Positions 16,494 to 25,412 of a stretch of 64,000 nt of DNA are shown here, piece by piece. Each line of letters starts with the position of its first letter. The stretch's first letter is position 1. Below the pieces are notes generated by a model. That model searched no databases. It was not told the DNA's origin and saw nothing but the letters and a program-made list of their open reading frames with translations. Made by a program: the position numbers and the translations under genes. This DNA is from Bryobacterales bacterium (GTDB lineage: Bacteria > Acidobacteriota > Terriglobia > Bryobacterales > UBA6623), in the NCBI GenBank assembly GCA_028819215.1, contig JAPPMG010000007.1, positions 1 to 64,000 of the forward strand, written 5' to 3'.

Positions 16494-18161
16494 ATGGAGA
16501 CTTCCCTGCAAGCCATTGATTGGGCGGTGATCGCCGTCTACTTCGCAATGATGGTCGCCGTCGGGCTGTACGCCGCCCGGCGCGTCCGGCAAACCTCCGA
16601 TTACTTCCTCGGCAACCGCAGCTTCAACGTCTGGCTGGTCATCGGCCAAGCACTCGGCGTCGGCACGCATGCGGAAATGCCGGTCTCGCTGGCCGGCAAG
16701 GTCTACCAATCCGGCTACGCCGGCATCTGGTACCAGTGGAAGAACCTATTCATCACGCCCTTTTACTGGATCCTGGCTCCGCTCTTCCGCCGCTTCCGCC
16801 GCACGACAACCGGCGAAGTCTACGAGGATCGCTACGGCGACTGGATGGGCGCGGTGTACACGGCGTTCGCGCTGGCCTATTTCACGTTCAACATGGGCGC
16901 CATGCTCAAGGGCGCGGGCAAGCTCGTCAGCGTGGCCTCCGGAGAAGCCGTCTCGGCCAACGCGGTCGTGCTGGCCATGACCGCCACCTTCCTGCTCTAC
17001 AGCTTTGTCGGGGGCCTGGTCTCGGCCGCCTATACCGACTTCGTCCAGAGCCTGTTCATCATCGCCCTCAGCTTCCTGCTGATCCCCATGGGCCTGCGGG
17101 AGACTGGCGGGTTCACCGGGATCCGCGAGACTCTCGATCCAGGCATGCTCTCGATGGTCACGCCCGGGGATGTCGGGGTCTTCACGATCGTGATGCTGAC
17201 CTTGAACGGGCTGATCGGCATCGTCGCGCAGCCGCACATCCTAGCCAGCGTGGGCACTGGCAAGGACGAGCGCTCGTGCCGCATCGGCATGGCTTACGGC
17301 AACTTCATCAAGCGCTTCTGCACCATCGGATGGGCCCTGGTCGGGATCGTGGTGGCCACGCTGCTGATCCAGCGCGGCGAAGTCGCGTTCGCCGACCCTG
17401 AGGACGCGTTCGGCTATGCCACGCGCGAGTTGCTGTTCCCCGGCGGGCTGGGGCTGATGATCGCTTGCGTGCTGGCCGCGAACATGTCGACCGGCTCGGC
17501 ATTCATGGTCGACAGCGCCGCGCTCTTCACGCAGAACCTCTACCGCCGCTACTTCCGCAAGGACGAGACCGATCGGCACTACCTGTGGTCCGGGCGCTTC
17601 GCGGGCGTGGCGATTACGCTGCTTGGAGTTGGCTTTGGACTGTTCGTCGGCAGCGTGCTGCAAGCCTTCCTATTCACCGAGACACTGGCTGCGTTCATGG
17701 GGATCAGCATGTTCGGCGCGATCTCCTGGCGTCGCTCGAACCGCTGGGGCGCCCTCGCCAGCCTGCTGGTGTCGTCGGGCGTGTTCTTCTGGCTGACGTA
17801 CAGGCAGTACGGCGTGCTGCTGCAGTGGGAAGCGCTCAACTTCGGGATCTCGTTGGTCGCCGGCTTCCTCGCGCTGGCGGTCATCAGCCTGCTGACCCCG
17901 CCGGAGTCGAAACAGCGGCTTGATCCGTTCTACGAGCGGCTCGACCGCCGCTCGCGCTGGGATCCCGCCAGCGAAACCGAGGTCGAAGTCAGCCAGCCGG
18001 GTCACGACTTGCTTTTCGTGCATCTATTCGACCTCGGCCTCAGCCGCGGCCTGGGGGGCTTCTACCAGCGCTTCCGCGTGGATATCAACGGCTTGCTGGT
18101 AGCCGCGCTAGTGGTGGTCGCCCTGATCGCGCTCGCCAAGGGCATCCTGTTCCTGCCTTGA
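16494..18161 (+). CDS. Sodium:solute symporter (SSS family), long form
   Basis: 555 residues with about thirteen to fourteen spans. The N-terminus has RRVRQTSDYFLGNRSF and a sodium-site helix GVGTHAEMPVSLAG, then TTTGEVYEDRYGDWMG. Later NMSTGSAFMVDSAALFTQNLYRRYFR matches the SSS TM8-TM9 signature. The C-terminal ~90 residues (from about DPFYERLDRRSRW) are an extra hydrophilic region ending in one more span, as in some larger SSS proteins. It imports an unknown solute with Na+. It is convergent with the acetate-kinase-like gene and is not obviously co-regulated with it. Not closely similar to the first symporter at 13.5 kb. Confidence 0.88.
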   Translation: METSLQAIDWAVIAVYFAMMVAVGLYAARRVRQTSDYFLGNRSFNVWLVIGQALGVGTHAEMPVSLAGKVYQSGYAGIWYQWKNLFITPFYWILAPLFRRFRRTTTGEVYEDRYGDWMGAVYTAFALAYFTFNMGAMLKGAGKLVSVASGEAVSANAVVLAMTATFLLYSFVGGLVSAAYTDFVQSLFIIALSFLLIPMGLRETGGFTGIRETLDPGMLSMVTPGDVGVFTIVMLTLNGLIGIVAQPHILASVGTGKDERSCRIGMAYGNFIKRFCTIGWALVGIVVATLLIQRGEVAFADPEDAFGYATRELLFPGGLGLMIACVLAANMSTGSAFMVDSAALFTQNLYRRYFRKDETDRHYLWSGRFAGVAITLLGVGFGLFVGSVLQAFLFTETLAAFMGISMFGAISWRRSNRWGALASLLVSSGVFFWLTYRQYGVLLQWEALNFGISLVAGFLALAVISLLTPPESKQRLDPFYERLDRRSRWDPASETEVEVSQPGHDLLFVHLFDLGLSRGLGGFYQRFRVDINGLLVAALVVVALIALAKGILFLP

Positions 18162-18180
18162 CGGCAGCGCTGGCATCCGC

Positions 18181-19299
18181 CTATGGGCTTAGCAGGCGGT
18201 AGACTTCGCGGCCTACCACAAGTTCTTCCTGCGCCGCCAGCACCAAGCACGCCACGACGGCATCGTGCCGTTCGATCCGGCAGTCCGGGACAGGATTCCT
18301 GTTCTTGTCGGGGTCGAGCGCGATCGACAGGAATTCCAAGCCTGCGCAGATCCGCTGGCGCAGTCCGGCGGCGTTCTCGCCAATCCCGCCGGTGAACACC
18401 AGCGCGTCCAGCCCCCCCATGGCGGCCGCATAGGCGCCGATCGTCTTGCGCACTTGGTAGACGAACACTTCGAGCGCCAGCTCGGCGCGGGCATCGCCCT
18501 TGGAAACGGCGCCCTCTATGTCCCGGACGTCACCGCCTGGAATCCCCGAGAGTCCGGCCAGCCCGCCGGACTGGACCAGCCGCTCGCGCATCTCTGCGGG
18601 CGAGAGCTGCACGCGATCCATCAGGTACAGCGCTGCAAACGCATCCAGCTCCCCGTGGCGCGTGGCGTTCTCCAAGCCGGACTGCGGCGAGAAGCCCATC
18701 GTCGTGTCGACCGAGCGCCCGCCGTGGATGGCGCACATCGAAGAACTGCCTCCCAAGTGGCATGACACCGCGCGCAGGCTCGCGCCGTCGACACCGAGCA
18801 ATCCGGGCAGCCGCTCCGCCACGGATCGGTGCGAAGCGCCGTGAAAGCCGTAGCGTCGGATCCCGAAGCCCTCGCGCCATTCCTCGGGCAGGCCGTAAGT
18901 GCTGGCCCGGGCGGGCATCGTGCTGTGAAAGCCCGTCTCCATCACGGCAACCAGGGGCAAGTCGGGGCGCTGGCTGCGAAACTCTTCGATTCCCTCGATG
19001 TAGATGCCGTTGTGCAGGGGCGCGGCGGCCTCGTATTCGCGCAGCGCGGCGACAAGGCCCCCGTCGATCCGGAAGGTGCCGCAGAACTCCGGGCCGGCAT
19101 GCACCGCCTTGAAGCCGACCGCGTCGATCTGCCCCGCGTCGCGCAGCACTCGGTCTATGGCCGCGCGATAGCTCGGCGCGTCGCCGCCGGGGCGGCCGAT
19201 GCGCTCCAGCCGACCGGCGGCAAGCTCTCGCTCGGCAGGGAAGTCCAGCAGCTTGTACTTGAGCGAAGTAGAACCCAAGTTGGGAACCAAGACCCGCAT
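18181..19299 (-). CDS. Divergent acetate/propionate kinase family protein
   Basis: 372 residues, shorter than typical AckA (~400). Family boxes are present but altered: NLGSTSLKYKL at the N-terminus, FHSTMP, RYGFHGASH, CHLGGSSSMCAI (normally HLGNGAS), DTTMGFSPQSG, ATRHGELD and FTGGIGENA. The substrate arginine equivalent to R91 of the Methanosarcina enzyme (HRVVHGG) is a lysine here (FKAVHAG). The histidine of HLG, the arginine of ATR and the C-terminal glutamate (EEL) are kept. It should phosphorylate a short carboxylic acid with ATP, but the altered pocket suggests a substrate other than acetate or a changed rate. No pta lies nearby. The next gene upstream is the divergent symporter side; an E2 gene follows at 19336. 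Confidence 0.78.
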   Translation of the reverse strand: MRVLVPNLGSTSLKYKLLDFPAERELAAGRLERIGRPGGDAPSYRAAIDRVLRDAGQIDAVGFKAVHAGPEFCGTFRIDGGLVAALREYEAAAPLHNGIYIEGIEEFRSQRPDLPLVAVMETGFHSTMPARASTYGLPEEWREGFGIRRYGFHGASHRSVAERLPGLLGVDGASLRAVSCHLGGSSSMCAIHGGRSVDTTMGFSPQSGLENATRHGELDAFAALYLMDRVQLSPAEMRERLVQSGGLAGLSGIPGGDVRDIEGAVSKGDARAELALEVFVYQVRKTIGAYAAAMGGLDALVFTGGIGENAAGLRQRICAGLEFLSIALDPDKNRNPVPDCRIERHDAVVACLVLAAQEELVVGREVYRLLSP

Positions 19300-19335
19300 C
19301 GCTACCAGACCTGCGCCCTCCGCGAGGCTTCCGCC

Positions 19336-20598
19336 CTACAGGACGGGAGTGCTCCAGTTTTCCACGATCTCGCGGATGTGTTCCAAGAACAGGTCCGCGA
19401 TCGCGCCATCCGTCACGCGGTGGTCGAAGCTCAGCGTCAGATAGGCCATCGACCGGATCGCGATCGCGTCGTTGATCACAACCGGCGTCTTCGTGACAGA
19501 GCCGATTCCGAGAATTGCCACCTGGGGCTGGTTGATGGCGGGGGTGGCCAGCAGCGAATTGTAGCTGCCGTAGTTGGAAACCGAGAAGGTGCCCTGCGAA
19601 ATCTCGTCCGGCTTGAGCGCCTTGGAGCGAGCCCGGGCGGCGAGGTCGTTCACGGCGCGCTGCATTCCAAGCAGGCTCAGCTCGTCAGCCTTGCGGATAA
19701 CGGGCACGATCAGACCCCAGTCCAAGGCCACGGCCACGCCGATGTTGACGTCGTTGTGCTTGATCAGCTGCTTGCCGTCCAGCGACGCATTCACGGTGGG
19801 GTAAGCCTTCAGGGCGGATGCTGCGGCCTGCAGGAAGAACGGCAGGAACGTCAGCTTGGTGCCGTTCTGCTCCAAGAACTTGTCCTTAGCGGCATTGCGC
19901 AGCTTCGCAATGTTGGTGCAATCGACCGCATGCACGGTCGAGACGTGCGGGGAGGTCCGCTTGGTCCGCACCATGTGCTCGGCGATGCTCTGGCGCATCG
20001 CGCTGAGCGGCTCGGCATCGAAATCGCCGAAGCGCGCTTCGGGAGCGGGCGGAAAGGCCGTCGCGGGCAGACCCGAGGCGGCGGCCCGCTCCTGGCTCTC
20101 GATGTACGCCAAGATGTCCTTCTTGGTGATGCGGCCGCCCGCGCCCGTGCCCTTGCCCAGCCTGGCCAAGTCGATTCCTTTTTCCTTGGCGATACGGCGC
20201 ACCAGCGGCGAGCTGTGGACGCGCTTGCCGGAATCGGCCGGGGCAGGCTCGGGATGAGGTGCGGGAGTCGGCTCTGCCTCCTTGGCCGGCTCGGCCGGCG
20301 CAGTTTCGGCCGGCGCGGGCGCGACTGCGCCGGCTGTCGGCCCTGCGTGCTTGCCAACCTTGGAGCCGTCGCCTATGACGGCTACCACCGTGTTGATCTC
20401 GACTGTCTCGCCCTCGGGGAAGAAGATCGCTTCCAACACGCCCGAATCCGGTGAGGGAACCTCCGAGTCGACCTTGTCTGTCGAGATCTCGAACAGCACC
20501 TCGTCGCGCTCCACCTTGTCGCCGGGGCCCTTCAGCCACTTCGTGATGGTGCCTTCGACAATGCTCTCCCCCATCTGGGGCATGACAACTTCAGCCAT
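19336..20598 (-). CDS. Dihydrolipoamide acyltransferase (E2) of a 2-oxoacid dehydrogenase complex
   Basis: 420 residues in the standard order. An N-terminal lipoyl domain has the lipoylated lysine in STDKVDSE (K~43). An Ala/Pro/Glu-rich linker (~90-135) follows, then a peripheral subunit-binding domain (SPLVRRIAKEKGIDLARLG, ~140-160) and the acyltransferase core ending in SFDHRVTDG with catalytic His and Asp. It transfers acyl groups to CoA between E1 and E3 in the cytoplasm. Which complex (pyruvate, 2-oxoglutarate or branched-chain) is not settled by the sequence; SFDHRVTDG with one lipoyl domain fits branched-chain or 2-oxoglutarate types. It lies 19 bp after lipB and downstream of lpd on the same strand, so the operon supplies E3, lipoylation and E2. 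E1 is not in the window. Confidence 0.9.
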   Translation of the reverse strand: MAEVVMPQMGESIVEGTITKWLKGPGDKVERDEVLFEISTDKVDSEVPSPDSGVLEAIFFPEGETVEINTVVAVIGDGSKVGKHAGPTAGAVAPAPAETAPAEPAKEAEPTPAPHPEPAPADSGKRVHSSPLVRRIAKEKGIDLARLGKGTGAGGRITKKDILAYIESQERAAASGLPATAFPPAPEARFGDFDAEPLSAMRQSIAEHMVRTKRTSPHVSTVHAVDCTNIAKLRNAAKDKFLEQNGTKLTFLPFFLQAAASALKAYPTVNASLDGKQLIKHNDVNIGVAVALDWGLIVPVIRKADELSLLGMQRAVNDLAARARSKALKPDEISQGTFSVSNYGSYNSLLATPAINQPQVAILGIGSVTKTPVVINDAIAIRSMAYLTLSFDHRVTDGAIADLFLEHIREIVENWSTPVL

Positions 20599-20617
20599 TT
20601 CCGCCCTTCCTCGCTTC

Positions 20618-21349
20618 TCAACCCTTCTCGTGGCCCCAGTTGCTGCCCAGACCGCCGATGATTGTGCGACCGAAGACCTCGCCGAATCTCGCGCTCATCG
20701 ACTCGATCACGGCCTCGCGGTTCGGCGCCTTGCCCAGCACCTTCTCCATGGAAGTAACCGGCTTGGTCAGCCCGCACGGCACGATCCACTTGAAGTGGTC
20801 CAAGTCGGTGCTCACGTTCAGCGCCAGCCCGTGCGAAGTGACCCAGCGGCTCAGGTGGACGCCCAGAGCCGCGATCTTGGCGTCCGCGACCCAGACGCCG
20901 GTCAGGCCCTCGACGCGTCGCGACTGGATGCCGAAATCCAGCAGCACGGCCATGATGACCTCTTCGAGCGCCCGCAGATATGCACCGACATCGCGGCGCC
21001 ACTGCTTCAGGTCGAGAATCGGGTACGCCACGACTTGGCCGGGGCCGTGATAGGTCACGTCCCCGCCGCGATCCGTCTCCTCTACTGCAAAGCCGAGTTG
21101 GCGGAGCCGGCCTGGCGCGGCCAATATGTGGGCCGTATCGGCGTTCCGACCCATGGTAATCGTCGGCGGGTGCTCCACGAACAGCAGTTGATCACAGGCG
21201 GCCCCCAGCTTGCGGCGCTGCACTAAGTCCAACTGGACATCCCAAGCTTGGCGGTATCCGCATCGGCCCAAGTCGCGAACCTCGCAGGTTCGGGCCGGTG
21301 GCATGACGCCCGAGGAGGGCTCTGCCGTGCCGAGAACCGCTTCAGGCAT
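20618..21349 (-). CDS. lipB: Octanoyltransferase LipB
   Basis: 243 residues. LipB transfers octanoyl from acyl carrier protein to lipoyl domains, the first step of lipoate synthesis. Visible motifs are FVEHPPTITMGRNA, the conserved RGGDVTYHGPGQVVAYPI (substrate pocket), KIAALGVHLSRWVTSHGLALN with the active-site Lys, and PCGL with the catalytic Cys. The ATG at 21349 overlaps the end of lpd by 8 bp, implying translational coupling; an ATG 15 codons later (21304) is also possible. It sits between lpd and the E2 gene that it would modify. Lipoyl synthase lipA is not nearby. Confidence 0.95.
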   Translation of the reverse strand: MPEAVLGTAEPSSGVMPPARTCEVRDLGRCGYRQAWDVQLDLVQRRKLGAACDQLLFVEHPPTITMGRNADTAHILAAPGRLRQLGFAVEETDRGGDVTYHGPGQVVAYPILDLKQWRRDVGAYLRALEEVIMAVLLDFGIQSRRVEGLTGVWVADAKIAALGVHLSRWVTSHGLALNVSTDLDHFKWIVPCGLTKPVTSMEKVLGKAPNREAVIESMSARFGEVFGRTIIGGLGSNWGHEKG

Positions 21350-22736
21350 TGATGGCCTGCCCGTAAATCCCGTTGAATGCGTCGAGAACCGCTTCCGACA
21401 GCGTCGGGTGCGCGTGAATGGTCGTGCGCATGGACTCGCCGGTGGCCTCGCTCTTCATCGCCACGACCGCCTCGTGAATCAGCTCCGTCGCTTGCGGCCC
21501 CAGGATGTGCACGCCGAGGATTTCGTCGAACTCCTCGTCGGCCACGACCTTGACGAAACCCGCATGGCTGTCGAGGATCGACGCCTTGCTGTTGGCGGCG
21601 AACGGGAACTTGGAGACCTTGACCTTCCAACCGGCTGCGCGGGCCTTGGCCTCGCTCAGCCCGACGCTGGCGACCTGCGGCTCACAATAGGTGCAGTTCG
21701 GGTTCAGGTTGTAATCGATCGGCTCGACCGACCGTCCGGCAATGCGGGCTGCGGCGACCAGGCCCTCCGCCGATGCCGTGTGCGCCAGCTGGGGGGTGCC
21801 CGCTACGATGTCGCCGATGGCGTAGACGCCCATCTCGGCGGTTTCCATGTACCCGTTCACGGGGATGAATCCGTGATCGGTCTCGATCGCCGTGTTTTTG
21901 AGGCCCACATTCTCCGTGTTGGGCTTGCGGCCAACCGCGACCAGCAACTTTTCGAACTGCCGGGTCTGCTTCTTTCCGGCTGGGTCATTGAAGGCCAGCT
22001 TGACGCCGCTCGAAGTTTCCTCGATCTTGTCCACGGTCGTGTCGGCAAACACCTCGATGCCCTTGGCCTTGAACGCTCGCAGCAGCCCGGACGACACTTC
22101 TTCGTCTTCTAGGGGAACCACCCGGGGCAGCATTTCGAAGAGGGAGACATCCGCTCCGAAGCTGCGGTACATCGAGGCGAATTCGACTCCCACCGCGCCG
22201 GCGCCGATGACCGCCAGCGAGCCAGGCACTTGTTCCAGGTCCAGAACTTCGACATTCGTCAGCACGCGGCCCGACTTCACGTCCAAGCCAGGCAGCATGC
22301 GGGCTTCCGAGCCCGTCGCCAGGACGATGTGCGCGGCCTTGAGCGTGCGCTCCCCGTCCGGACCTGCCACTCTGACCTTGCCGGCTCCTTGCAACGTTGC
22401 GTAGCCGGGTATGGTGCTGATCTTGTGCCGCTTGAACAGCTGCCTGATACCGGCCGCATGCTTGCCGACGATTTCGGTCTTGCGCTTGCCCATCGTCTTG
22501 AAATCAATCGAGACGCTATCGGCCAGCACTCCGATCTGCTTGCCGTGGAGCGCAGACTCGTAGACCTCCGCAAAGTGCAGCAAGGCCTTGGTCGGGATGC
22601 AGCCGACGTGCAGGCAAGTGCCTCCCAAGTGCGGGTCCTTCTCAACCACGCCAACCTTGAGGCCATACTGCGCAGCGCGAATAGCCGCTACGTAGCCACC
22701 GGGCCCGCTGCCGATGACCAAGACATCGTGATCCAT
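21342..22736 (-). CDS. lpdA: Dihydrolipoyl dehydrogenase (E3)
   Basis: 464 residues from the ATG at 22736 (a TTG seven codons upstream is in frame but less likely). FAD motif VLVIGSGPGGYVAA, redox disulfide GGTCLHVGCIPTK, a second Rossmann motif VIGAGAVGVEFASMY for NAD, a YAIGDI box and the C-terminal His-Glu dyad HAHPTLSE. It reoxidises dihydrolipoamide of 2-oxoacid dehydrogenase complexes and reduces NAD+. It is the first gene of an lpd-lipB-E2 operon. All functional residues are present. Confidence 0.96.
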   Translation of the reverse strand: MDHDVLVIGSGPGGYVAAIRAAQYGLKVGVVEKDPHLGGTCLHVGCIPTKALLHFAEVYESALHGKQIGVLADSVSIDFKTMGKRKTEIVGKHAAGIRQLFKRHKISTIPGYATLQGAGKVRVAGPDGERTLKAAHIVLATGSEARMLPGLDVKSGRVLTNVEVLDLEQVPGSLAVIGAGAVGVEFASMYRSFGADVSLFEMLPRVVPLEDEEVSSGLLRAFKAKGIEVFADTTVDKIEETSSGVKLAFNDPAGKKQTRQFEKLLVAVGRKPNTENVGLKNTAIETDHGFIPVNGYMETAEMGVYAIGDIVAGTPQLAHTASAEGLVAAARIAGRSVEPIDYNLNPNCTYCEPQVASVGLSEAKARAAGWKVKVSKFPFAANSKASILDSHAGFVKVVADEEFDEILGVHILGPQATELIHEAVVAMKSEATGESMRTTIHAHPTLSEAVLDAFNGIYGQAINA

Positions 22737-22757
22737 GGCCAAATCGCAGTCTAACAA

Positions 22758-23132
22758 AGGGGCGTTATATACCTAGGTGCCCAAGGACCGCGAGCACCTC
22801 GGCAGACCGTACCGCGCCAATGCTCTCCCCGCCGCAACACGTTCCCGACGCCAGAGCGACTATCCCGGCCCTGCCAATGTTGCTCGCCGCATGCAGGCGC
22901 GCTTTCCCGCTGCAGCGCCATATCCACTTCCGCCATTTGTGTGTGACTTGGGATCAAGACCCGACAGCCGCATGCTGTTGCCCCTGAGACCGCAGTAGTT
23001 CCCGTCGGCCCGAGACGCGCGCGAAATGCGCCCGTTGCTGGGGCACCGCATGTTGCCCGGGTGGAGCCGCAGCCCGTACCGTTCAGGTCGCTGGCCCTTC
23101 GGCCAGAGCCGAACTCGCGGAGGAAAAGGCCT
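22758..23132. other. Intergenic stretch without recognised genes
   Basis: About 375 bp between lpd and a convergently placed methyltransferase end. Short frames only; no RNA gene, repeat or confident promoter recognised beyond a TATAAC ahead of lpd. Confidence 0.45.
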
Positions 23133-23783
23133 TCACCGCCTGGAATACACCACGAACCATTTCCCGCCCTCGAACAGGTAATGCTCCTCGGAGGGTTGGA
23201 AGCCCACGTCCGCCATCCATGCGGTCACCTGGTCTTGGCTCATATGCATATGGCGCTCGTCCGCCCCTGTGTGCCCGCGGTCTATAATCGCAACTCTGCC
23301 TTCCGGTTTGATGTAACGTGCGAGGTTCTTGAGGTAGCCGGCTCGATCCTCGACATGGTGCAAGACGTTGTGAAAGAACGCCAGATCGATGTCCTGTGTC
23401 GGAAGATTGGGGTCCGTGAACTCGCCGAGCACAGTTTCGACGTTCGAGACGCCCTCGGCCCGTACCTTCTCCCCGATGTGGTCGACAAGGCCTTGGTCCA
23501 CCTCCACGGCATAGACTTTGCCGCCAGGAGCAACGGCGCGTGCGAATGGCAGGCTGAACACTCCCGTGCCGGCGCCGATGTCCGTCAGGATGTCTCCGGG
23601 CTTGAGCCGGAGCCTGGCGATCACCTCGTCGATCTGGAGCCCCTTGACTCGATTGGGCCGGTCAAGGGTTTCGATCCATCGTTCCGCAGGTCGAGATCCC
23701 AGCTGCCAAGCAACACCTTCCGATGCGCCGACTGTGCCGAGGACAACCGCTATCGCTGCTGCTCGGGCTCTTCGAAGCTGCAT
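23133..23783 (-). CDS. Exported class I SAM-dependent methyltransferase
   Basis: 216 residues from an ATG preceded by GGGGGAATTGAC (good ribosome site); the open frame extends further upstream but overlaps the divergent permease gene. The N-terminus looks like a signal peptide (RRARAAAIAVVLGTVGASEGVA). Motif I is LTDIGAGTGVFSLPFA, with an acidic residue ending strand 2 (VYAVEVD) and FFHNVLHHVED as motif post-II/IV. The segment VARL..KPGD with a WIETLDRPNRVKGLQ lead-in is typical of methyltransferases with a signal-like N-terminus found in Acidobacteriota and Planctomycetes. How SAM would reach a periplasmic enzyme is unclear, so the signal could be an anchor or the start could be internal. 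Substrate is unknown. Confidence 0.78.
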   Translation of the reverse strand: MQLRRARAAAIAVVLGTVGASEGVAWQLGSRPAERWIETLDRPNRVKGLQIDEVIARLRLKPGDILTDIGAGTGVFSLPFARAVAPGGKVYAVEVDQGLVDHIGEKVRAEGVSNVETVLGEFTDPNLPTQDIDLAFFHNVLHHVEDRAGYLKNLARYIKPEGRVAIIDRGHTGADERHMHMSQDQVTAWMADVGFQPSEEHYLFEGGKWFVVYSRR

Positions 23784-23889
23784 GTCAATTCCCCCTCTCG
23801 GATTCCCCTTGGCAGCACCGCGCGGAACGTCTCCTGGCCGCTCGCCCCGGTCGGGTTGGCAGGGCTGCAACGCTGCCCCAGTATGCCAC

Positions 23890-25311
23890 GTGCCGAGAGC
23901 TGACTCGCGCCCACCGATCGCTGCTGACCACGAGGGAAGCTCCGCAGCGACCTTGGACCGAAAGCTGGGCTCCTTGGACGGTGCCGCGATCGTCGTCTCC
24001 AATGTGATCGGCGGAGGAATCTTCATTGTTCCTGCCGTTGTGGCCCAGCTGGCACCCAGTCCGTGGGCGATGCTTGGCGTTTGGCTGGTTGGTGGGGCAC
24101 TGGCCTTTGCCGGGGCTCTCGGCTACGCAGAACTGGCCGCGCTACGGCCGCGGGCTGGAGGCGAGTACGTCTACCTGAGGGAGGCCTACGGCCCGATATT
24201 CGGGTTTCTCACTGGCTGGACGTCGTTCGTCGCGGGATTCTCCGGCGCCATCGCGGCTAGCGCGGTCGGCATGGCAGCGATCTTGGGCCGGTTCATTCCT
24301 GCGGCTGCAGACACGACGCCGATCCTTTCCATACCGCTGCCATTCTTCTCATTGACGCTCTCATCTCAAGCGCTGGTGGCGCTTGCGGCCATCGCGGGAT
24401 TGTCGGTCATTCACAGTGCGGGCCTGGGTCCCGGCCGCATCGTCCATAACCTACTGGCGGGTGCGAAAGTCACGGCGTTGGTCATCGTCGTGGCGCTCGG
24501 ATTCTCGATCGGGCGGGGCAACGTGACGAACTATACGGGCGGGGGATCGATTGAGTTCTCGAACTGGGTGTTCGCGCTGATACCCGTGCTGTTCAGTTAC
24601 TCGGGATGGAACGCCGCGGCATACGTCAGTGAGGAGATCCGAAACCCGGAACGGAACGTTCCGCGGGCTCTGCTGATGGGCACCGCGGTTGTCGTGCTGA
24701 TCTACCTCTCCCTGAACATGGTGTTCCTGTACGCGATGCCGGTCGAGGATTTTCTGAATCAGTCGATCCGTATCGGCGACATCGCCGTGGAGCGGCTGTT
24801 CGGCAGTGGCGCGGGTGGAGCATGGGCCGCGGCGTCGATCGTGATGATCGCGGCCAGCATCAGCGCGATGGTGATCGCCGGACCGCGGGTCTACTATGCG
24901 ATGGCTCGTGACGGGCTGTTCTTTGGCGCTGTAGCCCGCGTGCACCCGCGGTTTCGCACGCCGGTCGTGGCCATTGCGGCACAGGCAGTCTGGAGCGGCA
25001 TCCTAGTCCTAACGGGCACGTTTGGCCAACTAGTGGAGTACACGGGCTTTGCCATCGTGTTGTTCGCGGGCGTCGCGGTGTTCGCGGTGTTCGTGCTCCG
25101 GAGAAGGCATCCTACGGAGACCCGGCCTTTCCGCGCTTGGGGTTACCCGTTCGCGCCGCTCTGCTTCGCGGTGGCGTGCATATTGATCGTGGCCAATGCC
25201 CTGCGGGAGAGTCCCGCCACTTCGGGCGCCGGACTCGTCGTCATCGCGCTGGGAGTCCCGCTCTATTTCTGGATGCGCGCCAGGAACCGACGCCCCCGGG
25301 CGCAGGGTTGA
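23890..25311 (+). CDS. APC-family amino acid permease
   Basis: About 473 residues from the GTG at 23890. A TTG at 23953 is another candidate, and longer frames overlap the methyltransferase. Twelve predicted spans. The first is the substrate-binding helix with GGGIF (VVSNVIGGGIFIVPA), followed by the conserved GALGYAELAALRPRAGGEYVYLREAYG. A later SGWNAAAYVSEEIRNPERNVPRALLMG segment is typical of the LAT/APC group. It imports or exchanges amino acids or amines with H+ or another amino acid; specificity is not readable. Diverges from the methyltransferase gene and stands alone. Confidence 0.88.
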   Translation: MPRADSRPPIAADHEGSSAATLDRKLGSLDGAAIVVSNVIGGGIFIVPAVVAQLAPSPWAMLGVWLVGGALAFAGALGYAELAALRPRAGGEYVYLREAYGPIFGFLTGWTSFVAGFSGAIAASAVGMAAILGRFIPAAADTTPILSIPLPFFSLTLSSQALVALAAIAGLSVIHSAGLGPGRIVHNLLAGAKVTALVIVVALGFSIGRGNVTNYTGGGSIEFSNWVFALIPVLFSYSGWNAAAYVSEEIRNPERNVPRALLMGTAVVVLIYLSLNMVFLYAMPVEDFLNQSIRIGDIAVERLFGSGAGGAWAAASIVMIAASISAMVIAGPRVYYAMARDGLFFGAVARVHPRFRTPVVAIAAQAVWSGILVLTGTFGQLVEYTGFAIVLFAGVAVFAVFVLRRRHPTETRPFRAWGYPFAPLCFAVACILIVANALRESPATSGAGLVVIALGVPLYFWMRARNRRPRAQG

Positions 25312-25412
25312 CAGTCGATGGGCCGAATCGGCGGCGGATCCAGCCGGGCTCTGCGCAGGTCCGGTCAGCGCTCCGCTCTTCGCTATACCGTCCCCTCGCT
25401 CTCAGACGGGTT

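Noticed and set aside
13544..18161. The two symporters as a recent duplication
   Set aside because: They belong to the same family but differ widely in sequence and length, so they are separate members.
18829..20454. Long + strand open frame (541 codons) opposite the acetate-kinase-like and E2 genes
   Set aside because: It is a shadow of two well-supported minus-strand genes; composition is Arg/Gly-rich with no domain.
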